A stretch of 64,000 nucleotides of DNA from Pseudomicrostroma phylloplanum (taxonomy: Eukaryota > Basidiomycota > Exobasidiomycetes > Microstromatales). Where the stretch lies: assembly GCA_039545275.1 (NCBI GenBank), contig BCHS01000010.1, positions 124,001-188,000 of the forward strand. Reading direction: 5' to 3'. Positions 24,001 to 36,000 of this stretch are shown here, piece by piece; positions within the stretch are counted from its first letter, which is position 1, and each line of letters starts with the position of its first letter. The position numbers and the translations under genes are program-made. The notes under the pieces were generated by a model. It did not search any database, was not told the origin of the DNA, and was given only the letters and a program-made list of their open reading frames with translations.

Positions 24001-25736
24001 GACCCAGCACTGCTTGCTGTAGACATAGGAGCCTTAGGTCGTGTGGTCCTTCGAACCCCGTGAAGCAGAGGGGCGTCTTTGTCGTCGTCTGAGCTTTCGA
24101 ATCCGAGTCTTTTCCTTTTGGTCACTCGTCGGCCGAAAGAGGAGGTGATAGCTTGAGAGACTGACTGGCTTCGCGATCCGAAGATCTGCAAAGAAGCTGC
24201 CAGCTCTCGCTCTTCGTTGGTCAAGTCGGACAGCTCGATGGTGTGGATCTCATCATTGAGGCCAGGCTCGATGTCTAAGGCTTGAGCGATAGGAATGTCC
24301 TCGTCGGTCCACGAGCTGTAGCCGCTCAGAGTCTCTTGCTCGTCATCGACCTCGGTATCGCTCGTCTCGCTCGAGTCTGAGCTCATCTCTAGCACTTCGA
24401 GGAGTCTTCGACCATTCGCTCGAGTTGCTCGTGCGCTTGGCCGCCTTGCGGTTTCAGGAACCGTAGGATCTTCATCGTCATCCCCATCGGCGTCATCCTC
24501 ATCCTCATCCTCTTCTTTGTCCTCGTCCTCGCCATCGTCCTCATCATCCTCAGCCTCGTCTTCCTCCTCGTCAGGCGCGGTATCAATGATGTTGAGTCTG
24601 CTCCTCTTCTGTGTGGTCCTGCCTGATACACGCTGAGGAGGACGGGCGCCAGAGCGCGTCCTGCTGGAAGACTGTCGTCCTGAGCGCCTGCGAGATTCAG
24701 AGGCTTGGCCATCGCGATTGTTTGACGTCGAAGCTGAGGAGCGCAGCGATCGCGTCGAACGCCCAAGTGCAGGCAAGCTGTCTTCCACGTCATCCTCGTC
24801 CGAGGATATGGCAATTGCGTCGCTTTCTTGCGCCTCTTCTGCCCGATCACTCGAGTCTTCTTCTTCAGACTCGCTTGCCACGGCCAGCCTCATGCTAGTA
24901 CGCCTTTGCGGACGAGACGCGGTACCTGCTTTGGGGCGGAGTCGAGCAGGAGGAGCGGGCATTTCTTCCACAGAGGCAAATCTGGCGCTCCTTCTTCTAC
25001 CTGGCGGCCCGAGACGACGAGAATTTGATCCACTGGTCTGTCGAGCGGACGCTGGTGCCTGTGCGATGCTGGCGCGTGATCTGGAGGCTCTTCCGTGTGT
25101 CGAGGGTCGTACCTCTTCCTCGCTTTCGTCTGAAGAAGACTCCGAGATGTGTTGAGCCTTCTGTGGTGTTCCTGTGAGTCTGGTCCTACGTAGCTCTTTT
25201 GGCGGAGGTCGCCGCCTTCCGACCTCACCAGATTTAGGCAATTGCATGCGCCTTGTCTGAACGAACCCAGGTCGCGCTGCTACAGGGGAGAGCGTCTCTG
25301 CAGGCGAGGCATCTTCCTCTTGATAGCGAGCACGTGAGTTTCTTGTCTGCCTTATATTCTTGGAAGAGCCTTCGCCCTTGTCCTCGTCATCCTGATGCTG
25401 ACTCTGCCGTCTGGTGGGACGCGTAGGCTTTGACAAAGAGCGACGTGATCGTCGAGCCGGTGTCACCTCCTCTTCTTCGTCTTCGTCTTCCTCTTCCTCT
25501 TTCTCATCTTCTTCGTCTTCGTCTTCATCGTCTCCGCTTTCTTGCTCAGAGTCTTTTTGCTGTTTCCTGCTACTTCGACGAGCATTCGAAGCCCTGCCTT
25601 GACGAGAAGCAGTGGAAGCAACGCGAGGAGAAGACCTTGCCTTCCTCGAAGGGGATGGTCTTGCGGGTGGTGAGGCAGCGCCCCTGCCTCTGTTGGAGCT
25701 CCTAAGGCGTCTGGCGCCAGATCGCAGAGCCGGCAT
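18072..25736 (-). CDS. CHD3/Mi-2/Mit1-like chromatin-remodelling ATPase
   Basis: One uninterrupted frame of 2554 residues from MPALRSGARR; an upstream Met at 26009 would add 91 residues. In order: an acidic, Arg-rich disordered region; Cys-rich zinc fingers of PHD type at about 600-815 (CGRCGERP, CSSCSQSVHTGC, CFRCRRCFRTAHYEC, CIDCDAW); a chromodomain-like segment near 850-890 (DYLVKFKNLSFRETQWVP); a second near 1035-1100 (ILVKWDDLEYEQSTWE); and a SNF2 ATPase at about 1140-1620 with ADEMGLGKT, TGTPLNNN, LSTRAGGVGIN and AHRIGQTR. Motif II reads VDEGTNLK instead of DEAH/DEGH. Two AT-hook-like motifs follow (KRPRGRPRK, KRGRPKK) with poly-Gln tracts. Such proteins slide nucleosomes in NuRD- or SHREC-type silencing complexes. 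The C-terminal 900 residues are low-complexity. Confidence 0.9.
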   Translation of the reverse strand: MPALRSGARRLRSSNRGRGAASPPARPSPSRKARSSPRVASTASRQGRASNARRSSRKQQKDSEQESGDDEDEDEEDEKEEEEDEDEEEEVTPARRSRRSLSKPTRPTRRQSQHQDDEDKGEGSSKNIRQTRNSRARYQEEDASPAETLSPVAARPGFVQTRRMQLPKSGEVGRRRPPPKELRRTRLTGTPQKAQHISESSSDESEEEVRPSTHGRASRSRASIAQAPASARQTSGSNSRRLGPPGRRRSARFASVEEMPAPPARLRPKAGTASRPQRRTSMRLAVASESEEEDSSDRAEEAQESDAIAISSDEDDVEDSLPALGRSTRSLRSSASTSNNRDGQASESRRRSGRQSSSRTRSGARPPQRVSGRTTQKRSRLNIIDTAPDEEEDEAEDDEDDGEDEDKEEDEDEDDADGDDDEDPTVPETARRPSARATRANGRRLLEVLEMSSDSSETSDTEVDDEQETLSGYSSWTDEDIPIAQALDIEPGLNDEIHTIELSDLTNEERELAASLQIFGSRSQSVSQAITSSFGRRVTKRKRLGFESSDDDKDAPLLHGVRRTTRPKAPMSTASSAGSDSDESSASPLVDSAQQPVRHRHWETCGRCGERPAWMQIISLKRTQNRLDRERAKQMDRYRPTRKELKGRRSTGHYDVGQFEELHALGTAQAQLDEKRRLLGEKGAWLVCSSCSQSVHTGCQGDDRNGELLHTINVEKAARHKAFARPGKAKIRLQFSPADYLSSVECERCYTTISRCHVCEQDCTPAVPDEDDDKGESPCFRCRRCFRTAHYECLQQLSGEDELDEAALARQKAGWKCIDCDAWGDVEVILAWRSQADTESEPRSQYHLLRKPSDDLKRDYLVKFKNLSFRETQWVPHHWLSLVAEGQLRYFLAHGTRLELEPISEQGPGLVTPPLPPVGLPPSQSSQRTANTPRRSKRQRLLLTAHRETGEVLRGPPAPEAGAQARIPKTWVTPDRILDVYFHINSIAPSDLKPLTKAELRRLRRRPRQITKEGHGADIAEEKSRLELSPDYVHISQVDEYFLESIAETEMEALMPTAKILVKWDDLEYEQSTWEHGASPSEYSDEWLSLVLAFQRYMSSRKVYVKHMSSRQMVALEAQRKKAKFQSIAEQPDYVVGGRMLDFQIDGLNWLRYGWHDHQPGILADEMGLGKTVQVVAFIASLHQQFDGLGPYLVVVPNSVVTNWVREFEKWCPHLRVVPYYGGRESRGIIERFELFHLESMPGRQDLRAEVVICSDSVARSDPAPLKRVQRWQAVIVDEGTNLKAGSGTLLYRRLAALETAHRLIMTGTPLNNNIGELFNLLNWLKPNAEWKDVKGLHKKYAVLTPELIAELQPLLKPYFLRRLKKDVVDLPPRSEVLVPISLTPLQKRVYKDVLEKKIEDIQALTDVRSLSKRDHKYKIGNMMNILMQVRKACQHPYLIAPSLETFEGDEGHDWRLEAERLVEASCKLKVLQKLLPQLKAKGRRVLIFSQFVIFLDIVESLLLNEGKYKYLRLDGSFGHRQRQRGISAFNAPGSDYFCYLLSTRAGGVGINLASADTVIILDSDFNPHLDMQAIARAHRIGQTRKVIVFTLVAKSTAEEQIVNNARKKLILDHVIHTMDDEESREGSLQDALQFGARALFQEGGVDQSEKDVDLSEQDITALIEEAEQADDASASASQGGEAGAGNLLSFARVWERDEQADPTADMADDGFWTALLAKTRAADPANESGAGAGQAEEVVYGRGGARRAKLIALAGGASTEDIDAELDEDAARNDPGASAGAAGQADAPMDFGDDAGDNDWTMDLGVPEMTSASDHGSTSIDEVERAQAQQQQQQQQHQQQPGKRPRGRPRKYPRPMPLPVAGPSTTVPPPAQPPAPPAAPALSIFDTTSRSLPKPPRAPKQPRKAKENRTANGEPSSGSAGPSTSQGTSNQTHGPTGPVTLYTRLAVIKDPAEAMALCVAAYPGQPDTINQVYNAWVGVMLGASVRQHVASQGGPSLGAGPSRPPATTSSSAVRPMQTTASGAVPSSSATQRKKTAAVADRSGRAAAGSSSQATAAGPPLPGQVQTATPDGTASPARKRGRPKKVRPEAPPVTAAQGPPAAPIPARQPAAAPQRPGIAGFQQPGQPPLAQQPSILEQQQASGFMEVTRTPAELKKMFKDVPEHFMTDVKMRQAQGLPKSLLVPEQRSQLTKTHMAYFSLRLLNFLGGIHPLFHDAFSLVQSEHVPPRIRAQPFEGAEMLSISVVTERLSETAHYFYNQLLNQSKKSTAGRPSSGASKSQASPSGRRSGQHAAKPSTMSVNHVLNGQASMERADAASGSQRARQRVQQDPAPALQQAVQQRNRSTMVPPALTMVANQNQHRSSPTSATLSIDSQGHASTLQQQQQPQRNNNQPTASISTISPTALPPEGSTESERLAFFWLQAIDALSLPGMSKASRMWLLQPIGPERDVMGQEINARLAEILTSRRRLGQPVPHFFRQSGDGGAAGSGYSGSSSAGAGGMSHGETQRYMDQSFHHQQQQQQQQQQQDHSVFGRRSVHQSNLGHSHNAGWPGGA
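18140..18185 (-). repeat. C-terminal polyglutamine tract of the remodeller
   Basis: A run of CAG/CAA codons on the minus strand encodes about a dozen Gln, flanked by His, near the C-terminus. A similar run lies at about 20220-20255 near the first AT-hook. Confidence 0.8.
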
Positions 25737-26062
25737 AGCGGCCACGATCTTCGAGCTCGAGCGCAGACACTGCGGATTCAGGGGAGGGATGGGATGTAAA
25801 GGGGAGGAAACAGGTGGACGGACGAGATCAGACGATGGACGACGACGGCGGCTGCATGGGCCAGGCGGAAAGGGACCCACCACCGATGGAGGCGTCGCGC
25901 CTTGGCTTGGCCGCGCCGAGGTTGAGTCTGAGCTCAGAGGCAGAAGCGGAAAGGGGAGAATAGGATTCTCAAGATTTCGGCACGGAAGGAGGGGAATCCA
26001 TGCACTCATTTACTAGTCTACATTTACCTTGAGCTAGTCACAGCCTACCTTCCATCGGCATC

Positions 26063-27098
26063 ATGTCACTCGAATCCCCTCTACCAGCACTAGCTGCTTT
26101 CTCAGAGTCTCTGACTGCTCTCGGCCAGACTCTAGACCCGCTCCTGAAGCAGCCGCTGGATCAAATCGTGTCTAAGCTTGAGGAGGGAAGCAGTCACACT
26201 GCAGAATCCTCTTCGAATGGACTCGAAGGCAGGCTGGACGCCGCCAAGCTGCAGGTATCGATTGCCTATGTCCTGCTGGATCTGGTGTGGTGTGAGTTTT
26301 GAGACAAAGAATAAAGGTCTCACCTCGATCCGTCTGCTAACTCTCCTCCCTCCGCCCCTCCTTCTGACCCTCAGTCCAACTCAAAGTGCAAGGTCAAGAC
26401 CCTTCGACCCACCCAGTCCACGCAGAGCTAGAGCGTGTCCGCACCTACTTTGGCAAGATCAAATTCGTCCAGTCTGGAGCCAGCAGTGCCTCTTCTTCCA
26501 CCTCTGCTGGAGCTCCTACTCTGCCTGGACAGGAGGGGAGGTTGAGGGTGGATCAGGCGGCCGCAGGGAGGTTCATTAGGAGTGGACTGGGCGGCGCGAC
26601 GGGGGAGAAGGGGAAGCATACCAAGTTTGATGAGGCGGAGAAGAAGGGAGAGGAGGCAAAGGGGCCGGCCAATGCTAGCTCGAGCAGCAGCAGTAACAGC
26701 AGTAGCAGCAGTAGCGACGGCAGCGATAGCGAAGGAGACTCGGGAGCCGAGCCCCCAGTTGAGATCTCAACAAAGAAGGACAAGAAAGGGAGGGTAATCC
26801 GCGATCCATTCGAAGGTGAGTCCAAGATGAAGTCCAGCCCTGCGTCCCGAATGGGGGGCTGACTGTGCTGCTATGTCGCCTTCACCTCCTCGCCTTCACC
26901 TCCTCTTGACCAGGCTACGACTCGCCCAAGCGGTCGAAGAGCAAAGTGGACGCCCCAACGTCCTCTGCAAAGAAGCGCAAGGCGTCTACAGAAGCTCCAG
27001 CGATCCCCGAAGCCGCTACAGCGTCACCGTCATCGCGTCCGTCGAGTAAGAAGGTTCGCAAGAGGTCAGGCAAGGGCAATAAGCCGAAGAAGCATTGA
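26063..27098 (+). CDS. LRP1: Exosome cofactor LRP1/Rrp47 (C1D, Sas10/Utp3 family)
   Basis: Three exons, 26063-26291, 26375-26815 and 26914-27098, give 284 residues. The first join yields IAYVLLDLVWFQLKVQG, and is followed by HPVHAELERVRTYFGKIK, the hallmark of the Sas10/C1D domain. The middle is Ser- and acid-rich, and the C-terminus is Lys/Arg-rich with KKRKAS and KKVRKRSGKGNKPKKH, typical of the RNA-binding tail. The protein partners the nuclear exosome nuclease Rrp6 in 3' processing of rRNA, snRNA and snoRNA. It is divergent from the remodeller, with only 53-326 bases between starts depending on which remodeller Met is used. Confidence 0.92.
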
Positions 27099-27515
27099 GA
27101 CGGGCGCAAAGGTATGAAGCAAGCGACGCTGGCGCTGATCATAATGTCAAGCTGTCTCAATGCCTATGTACCATCGTCGTCCAGCGCTGTCATACCAGGC
27201 TTGTCCTGCGCATTGTGTAGTCTGTCGCTTGATCTGTCACCTTCTCTCTCTCTCTCTGCTTGTCGGCGACTTTTGCCACGCGCTCTCGCTGCTCATCGTC
27301 TCACCGCGTCTGGCTGAGATTCGAATGCACGGACGGCTTCGATGTGGCTCGTGATTCTTGACCACTTGTCCCACGGTGCGGATCCATCGTCACTCGTCGC
27401 TCCTCGGCCTCTCCCCCCCGTTACCATCATCGTCTACCATATCGTCGTCGTCGTCGTTCATTGTCGCTAGTGCTCCCTTTGGATCCCTCACTCACACAGT
27501 ATCGTCATCATCATC
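27099..27515. other. Spacer between LRP1 and the lipid-droplet hydrolase gene
   Basis: A tandem-gene spacer of 417 bases with CTCT and TCGTCG-type short runs (around 27240-27260 and 27430-27460). No coding signal or clear regulatory motif is seen. Confidence 0.45.
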
Positions 27516-29499
27516 ATGGCTTCTTCCACCACCGCCTCCCTCTCTTCTTCCCTCTCCCTCCCGCTCCGCGCTTCCTTCCAAGGCGGGTCCACCCTCTCCT
27601 GGCCCTGTCCAACCCGTCCCTCTGCCGTTCTCCTCTTCATACCCGGAAACCCAGGCGTAGTAGACTACTACACTCCTTACCTCGACACCATCTACCACTC
27701 GCGAGAATGTGCCGGCTCAGTTGAGATTCTCGCCGTGGGACATCGCGGACATACTGCCCTTGAGGAGACGAGCGAGGAGGAGAGGGGAGCATCGCTCAAG
27801 TGGCAGAAGGAAGGGACTAGCTTGCAGGCGCAAGTCAGACATAAAGTCGAGGTGGTCAAGGCGATCCGTAAGGCTTACCCCCGCTCGGATCGAGATGATG
27901 ACGAGGACGTCAAGATCATCATTGTTGGTCACTCGGTTGGGGCTTGGATTGGACTGAGGGTGCTAGAGGAGATGGGAGACGATATAGATGGTCTGCAACT
28001 CCTCTTTCCTACGGTCATGAACATTGCCCAGACTCCGAAGGCTAGGACACTGCCCCTACTGGTGAGTGGTAACGACGTGAAGGCGCAGATCGACCCCAAG
28101 CGAGAAACATACTGATCGCCCAGTCCTATCCTCTGGTCCATTGTAGCTCCTCACCTCTCCGCTCCTGCCTGGTCTATTCCTTCCGCCACTCCTTCTATTC
28201 GTCTCCCTCATACCCTCGGTACTTCTGCTAGCCGCTGCCAGCTTCGTCTCCTCGATACCCTCTCCCGCTCTCAAGGCTACCTTCAGCTTCATCACCACCC
28301 CCTCGGCCCCGGTCAACGCCTCTCTGATGGCACGAGATGAGTTCCTCACTATCAAGGGCCTCACGCCAAGCATGGCTTCTGCTGTCAAGAGGCTCAGGGA
28401 GAGGGGAGGCACCCTCAGAAGCTATTGGTCTCGCGGAGACGAGGACAGCTGGGCTCCCAGCCGCTCCCGAGACGAGCTGGAGAAGGCAATCGGTCTCGTG
28501 CGTATCAAGCTCCCAGCCAACGTCTACTCCAGTCCAAGCGACATCTCTGCCAGCCTCGGTAAAGGCGGCTCCTCCACCTCCAAGGGAAGCCTACCATCTC
28601 ATTCTCGAACACTCCACATTGGGTCTCTCACCCGTGCTGCCGGTCGAAGACTCACAGGAAGCTACCAAGGCGGGTCTCCCATGGGCAAGAACAAGTCCCA
28701 CCCAGCCTCACCAGCAAGCCAACCTCTGTCCTTTGTCTTCCCTCAATCCCACTCGTTGCAATCCCCTCGTATGGCTCGCGCTTCGCACTCCCACTCTGGC
28801 GTACCACTTACTCAGCAGCAACAAGCCGACGCGCGAGAAGCGGGAATCGTCAGTCCAACGGCATCGACTTCGACCTCTTCCCCGCTCAGGAAACGAACCA
28901 TCCCCATGAGCTCGAGCGGGCGTCGTCGTCCCTCGATCAACCTCGCCAAAGCCCGAAGGAGCTTCGATGGGAGCATCACGCTTGAGTTGCCCGAGGGACA
29001 GGACTGGGACTATCTTCAGAATCATAACGGCGGCGGCGAAAATGGAGATTCGACCACTGAGCTGGACCACTCCCAGCCGGCACCCCTGGCTGAGGAAGAT
29101 GAGGGGTATAGTAATGGGGATGGCGACCGTGTGCGCGAGCGCGAGCGCCAGCGCAAGACCCAACCATTCAAGGAAGAGGACGACGTCTTCTCCGCCCCGT
29201 CCACCACCAGCAGCAGCACGAGGCCAGCAATCGCTCCCCCCGGCGTCTCACCAATGGACATGACCTCTGTCGATTCCCCATCTAAACAACTTGGCCACCC
29301 TTCCCCTTCCCAAGTTCCCTCCACACCCGCTCCCTCAACTGGTAAAAAGCTCAAGAAGAACTGGGAGAAGAGGCACGAAGAGGCCGAGGCGATGAGCTCT
29401 ACTGTGTGTGAATTGGGGATGCCGCATGCCTTTTGTCTGAGGTATGGACCGCAGATGGGACTTGTGAGCGCGAGGTGGTTGAGTGAGGATTGGCTTTAG
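27516..29499 (+). CDS. Lipid-droplet-associated hydrolase (LDAH/DUF2305 family)
   Basis: Two exons, 27516-28061 and 28147-29499, join in phase 0 to give 632 residues. The alpha/beta-hydrolase features are LLFIPGNPGVVDYY (oxyanion region), the nucleophile elbow GHSVGAW near residue 142, a likely catalytic Asp in DEDSWAP near 280 and the His in GMPHAFCL near 608. After the intron lies a hydrophobic hairpin (LFLPPLLLFVSLIPSVLLLAAA) that could anchor it in the lipid-droplet monolayer. The family acts on neutral lipids or sterol esters at lipid droplets. Relatives are about 300-450 residues; the extra length is a Ser/Pro-rich insertion between Asp and His. The last residues (ARWLSEDWL) are conserved in type. 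Confidence 0.88.
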
Positions 29500-29767
29500 T
29501 TGAGGTGGGGGAGAAGTGGGGAGGGAGGGTGAGGGGGGAAGGGTAAGGAGGAGAAGGGAGGGAGAGATAGGATTGTGGGGAGAGGTACTGGGACTGGGGT
29601 CTGCTCCGTTTTGCTCCGTTGATAGCGTCCACTACCCCTTGTACCTCAAACTGGAATCGGCAGCCGGACATTCAAGGACTCGCAAAGCCCGACTCGATCT
29701 GTGGGCAAAAGGAATATATATTGCTCCATCTTCAGGTAGTCCCGAGTCTTACTCCCCCTTTCCTCGT

Positions 29768-31387
<1,620 letters not shown>

Positions 31388-32605
31388 ATGCGGCCATACT
31401 CTTCGTATTCGGGTCCATCATCCGCCTCTCACCCCCGAGAGCGTCTCAGCGAGGCATATCCATCTGGCAGTAGTCGCTCCAGCTTCCCTCGACGACGCTC
31501 TCCCGAGCGTGGAGGTCCCTCCGAGTACGCACGTCCGAGGGACATCCCCCCACGCTCAGCCGGCGGGTCTGCAGGAAGACCCTACCCTCCTTCTAGTGGC
31601 CGCACATCAAGATGGGGTCCCGAGCTGCCCTCCTCTTCCTCCTCCGCGTCATCGTCGTCCTTTGGCGGCATGTCGAGCTCGCCTACAAAGGGAGGACATG
31701 GCTGGAGAGCGATGCAGGAGGCGGGCCCTAGACGGAGGCAGGAGGATCGGAGAGGAAATCGGAGAGAAGCTGATGAGGTTGATTGGGCGGAGGTGGAAGC
31801 GAAAGCACGGGAGAAGGGCTTCGCTGTCCCTGGCGATATCGTAGACGAGTGAGTATGGACACCTGCGAGGTGATACAGCTGTAGGCCTTACGACGGCTGA
31901 TCGCCCGTCTGGTTTCCCCCGGACAGGTTCAAGCGACAGGGCCACTTCGACCAGCTGCGTCGCCAGCTGTTGTCGTCCCTCCTGGCTTCACCACAAAAAG
32001 AGGAATTCCTCACCTCCATCTCCTCGCTCCTCCTCTCGCACTTTCAGGCCGACCCAGAGGAGGCGGTTCGGATCAGCGCAATGGATCCGAGGGTGCGGCC
32101 CGATGAGTTCCTCAAGATCATCGAGTCGGACGAGCCACCCCGACGTCGTAACGGGGATCGCGGGGGACCTGCTCCGATGACTGGACCCCAGATTATTGGG
32201 CAGCTGATGAAGAAGCTTGTCACGGAGACCGGAGCAGGAGCGGCAGAAGGAGCTGAGACGAAGGTGCAACGATCCGAGAACGACGTCTCGGGGATTCTCA
32301 CCTCTGAAGGACTGATAGGTAGAGGGGTGAAGGAGAGGGTGGAGATGTTGCTCCGAGAGGAGGTCAAGGAAAAGGGGAAGATCGTCGCTCCCGTGTCTCC
32401 TGCGCCGCCCCTCACGGGTGAGGATACGAAACAGGGGAAAAGAAGCGTCACACAAGAGGGTGACCATGCTGCTCAGAGCCAAGCTGACGCAGAGGCAAGT
32501 CAGGACCAGGTGGGCCAAGGCAATTCTCGAAAGGAGACAGAGTCAGAAGTAGAGCCGGATCGGCGACGGACGGAGGAGGAGGATGTGCCGATGGAAACAG
32601 ACTGA
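31388..32605 (+). CDS. SHG1: COMPASS subunit SHG1 (BOD1/SHG1 domain)
   Basis: Two exons, 31388-31848 and 31927-32605, give 379 residues. The start is the first ATG (MRPYSSYSG). The first 140 residues are Ser/Arg/Pro-rich. Across the junction runs the BOD1/SHG1 core: IVDEFKRQGHFDQLRRQLL, then EFLTSISSLLLSHF. The C-terminus is acidic and Gln/Glu-rich. In yeast, Shg1 is a small subunit of the Set1/COMPASS histone H3K4 methyltransferase; animal BOD1L proteins share the domain. The assignment rests on this core alone, since the rest is not conserved. Confidence 0.82.
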
Positions 32606-33049
32606 GAGGCCAAGATACCGAGATACCTCAATGGGACCTCACCATGTAATTCTATTGTCATCACCTGTGAATATGTTACGGCGAGCCCCGTATGATGTGA
32701 GGATTCTGGGTGGCCTGCGCGTCGGTGCGCCTGGAAAAAGTCGCCTCGGCTGACGGACGGGGGGAGAGAGGACTTCTTCCTGCAGTCAGCCATCGCAGGT
32801 CCCTACCACCGAGCTCACCATCACACGCCTCTGAGCATAGCATAGCATATATCCCTCAGCATTGCGCTATATAGACCCGCAACCTCGACATCAGAGCACT
32901 CGGACCATACCAGCCGTCATCCATCGTCCTCTCTTACCTCATCCTTCATGCGGCGGTAGTCAAGCAACTCGTCCTCATCTTCCCATTCGTAAGCAGTCCA
33001 GCGACGCAGCAGCAGCAGTAGCCCTCGCCGCTGCTGGCTGGCCGCAAGG
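32606..33049. other. Spacer upstream of the PPR-like gene
   Basis: 444 bases with a GCATA-type duplication near 32836-32850 and a CAG run just before the start at 33050. No upstream coding exon can be supported. Confidence 0.45.
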
Positions 33050-36000
33050 ATGTCGGCGCCTACCTCGAGAGGGGTGTTGTCGACGTCGAGGGCCATTTCC
33101 ACTCCACAGTGGCGTGGCAAGAGGCTGGTGAAGCCGCCGATAGCACTGCTCCGGACAGCCAGCTCAGGTCTTTCGACTTTCGAGGAAATCCCTCACGCAG
33201 AGACTTCTGCTGCGGGAGCTGCACGCTTTCAACGTCTCCACAGCTTCAGCTCATTCACTTCATCATCGATTCAACGGGGCGTACCTCCTTCTCCTCGGTC
33301 AGCCGCGGAGAACCTCTCGCGGCGTTGCTTAAGTACGACAGCATCGGCCTCGCGCCGCCTACCCTCCTTCAATACCCGCACCAGCACCACTGCCGAAGCC
33401 AACAGTAAAGCTACTGCCAGATGGGTTGCCCGCAAGCTACGCTATGCCGACAACGTTGGCTGGAAGACCCCAGCGGATCTCGCCAGCGGGGTCCCTGCCA
33501 GTGATTGGAAGGGCAAACAGTCCATCCTCCCCAAGTGGTTGGGGACCGATATGGATCGAGAGCTCGTCCGCCGCTCCATCTTCCGGCATACTCTCACTGT
33601 AGCCTACGACTCCTTGAAGGATGTTCTTGCTCAGTTGGCCACGCATAGCGGTGATGAGCGAGAGCAGACTCGGCTGCAGCTGGCTGGTACCATCGAAGCC
33701 GTTCTCAAGACGACAGAGCCGGCTCCTGGACCTCATGCTGTACAGCCACCGCCGGTGCTACCTGCTGATGCGACAGCCTTCCGGATCATCTCCAGGTCGA
33801 TTGTTCTCGCACAGATCGAGCTGGGCTCGTCTGACGATGAGATACTGGATCTCTTCCGCTCAATGAGAGAACGCTTTGGCCGCCTATCGCTCCCTCAGTA
33901 TCATCGCATCGTGTCAAGTGCTGGCTTGCGTGAGCGTAACGAACTCATTCTGGCATTCTTTGCCGAAGCTCAACGAGACTGGGATGGCGCGACGGATGAA
34001 TGGATGCTCTACGCCCGGGCGAGAGCTCTAGCCACGCTGGGTAGAGCGACTCACGTCCTGGATTCGTACTGGAAGGAGTATGAGACGTGTCGAGCAGCTC
34101 CTCCAGAGGCGTATGGCCGCCACGTTGGCGTCAGCACGGAGAGGAAGCTCCATCCTCCGAGATACCTCTTCACGTCGCTCCTGCAGTATCAGCTGGTCTC
34201 TGCTGCCCGCTCAACGTCTGGTCAGGGCTTCAATCGTACCAAGGAGGTTCTGAGAGCTATGAGCGCCTATGGATTTGAGCCCGATGAGAACATCTACCTC
34301 CTACTGCTTGGCACTAGTCCAAGTCTGAGACTGCGCTTGCCCGATCTTCTCAGGTCGCTTGACAAGGAGGCGCAGCTAGATGAGGGAGATTCCACAGCGC
34401 AGCCAGGTGACATCTTCCTGCAGCTGCTTGTCCGCAGAGTGAACGACCTAGCCGTCAGGGACGTCTTCCGGCTGCTAGACCTAATGGGCATCGCAAGGGC
34501 AGGGGCCGGACGGCGTCACACAGGGAATTCGACCCCTCTCTTTCCCGCGCGAACATCTACGATTGACGAGCAGCTGGAGGCTCATGCCTGGGTGGCCTAC
34601 ATGTACAGTCGCCTTGGCCAGCCACAAAGGGCCCAGTTCCACTTCGAGGCCTGCTGGAAGCTTCGGAAGCATGATGTCAATCATGAATGGTGCGGGCGGG
34701 CGGCAGGAAGTGTCATCGTGGGATACAATCTGGCGCAAGAGCCCCAAGCAGGACTCGACTTTGGTCTCCCCCTCATCAATCCGGCTTTCGGTCCAGGTAG
34801 CGAGGTTTCTGCTTTGATTCCGCACACTGCGATATATGGCGCACTTCTGCGTACAGCTGCCACTTTGCCCTCGGAGAAGGACGCTATAGAAGTGGTGCGA
34901 TCAATTCTAGGTCTGCTCGTACAACAAGGAATCTCCTTCGACAAGCGCATCCGTCAAAGCCTTGTCACACTCTTTTACACTGCGTTGGGACCGGCGAATG
35001 ATGATCTGGAAGGCATCAGACAGCTGCTAGAGAAGCTCAGCGATTTTGCACAATCTCTGCCCCATGCCTCAGCATTCCCACTCACCAAGCCTGCAGAGGC
35101 AAGCGAACCCCTTCTGACCTCTGCGGAGCGAAAGCGCATCGGCATGCTCATGATGGAGCTGAACAAACAGGGCTTCGAGCACCGCCTGGAATTGAGAAAC
35201 TTCAAAAAGAGGACGGGGAGGACGCTCCGAAGCCGTCGGCTGGCCAGACAAGCGGCAGCGGCGGCACTAGAACGAGAGAGCGCCGAATGGATCCGGAGCT
35301 ACTCGGACCAGATGTTCCCGTATGATACGGATCCTCTCGTTGGGTATCACAGAGGGACAGATGAAGACTTTGCCTCTGTCGATGCGCACGGCTCGGTCCC
35401 TTCGGGCACCTCTGATCGTCGCTTCTACCGCAAAGACGCCGCAGAGGACCAGAAGCAGAAGGACGGTCCCTCTTCCTCCCCAGCCGACGTACTGTCGAAG
35501 CCCCTAGGGCCGGATTCCCAAGTCGCCAAATCTTCGGAGACCACTGATGTCGACCCCAAGGATTTCGAAGAGTCACTTTCAGCGGCTGGCTACGCTATGC
35601 GCCTGAGGGTCTTTTCGGTCATTCGTCGCGATCACGTCGCAGCTGCGCATCTGTTCCGCTCTATGCGCGGCAACGGCGTTCGACCCAGTATGTTGCATGT
35701 CGCGCCCATCGTTGAAGGCCTCTGTCTCGATGGTAGAGTGGACGAAGCGAGGGATGTGGCACAGAATGCCAGCAAGAACTTCGGCGTCATCCCTACCGCT
35801 CGCGTCCAGTCGGCCATCCTGCGCGGTCTGATCCAAGACGATCGCTTGAGCGAAGCGCGCTCAGAGCTCGGGAATTGGGTTCAAGCGGGTGGGAGGCCCA
35901 ACGGCTACCTCCAGCACCTCTTCGACGATAGCGACTTCCCTCGTCTGGCCAAGGAGCAGACCTTCCGTGTCGCTCTAGCCGAGGCACAGGCTGCAGACGA

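Noticed and set aside
27305..27325. GATTCGAATGC resembling a reverse tRNA B box
   Set aside because: The flanking bases do not form T or acceptor stems on either strand.
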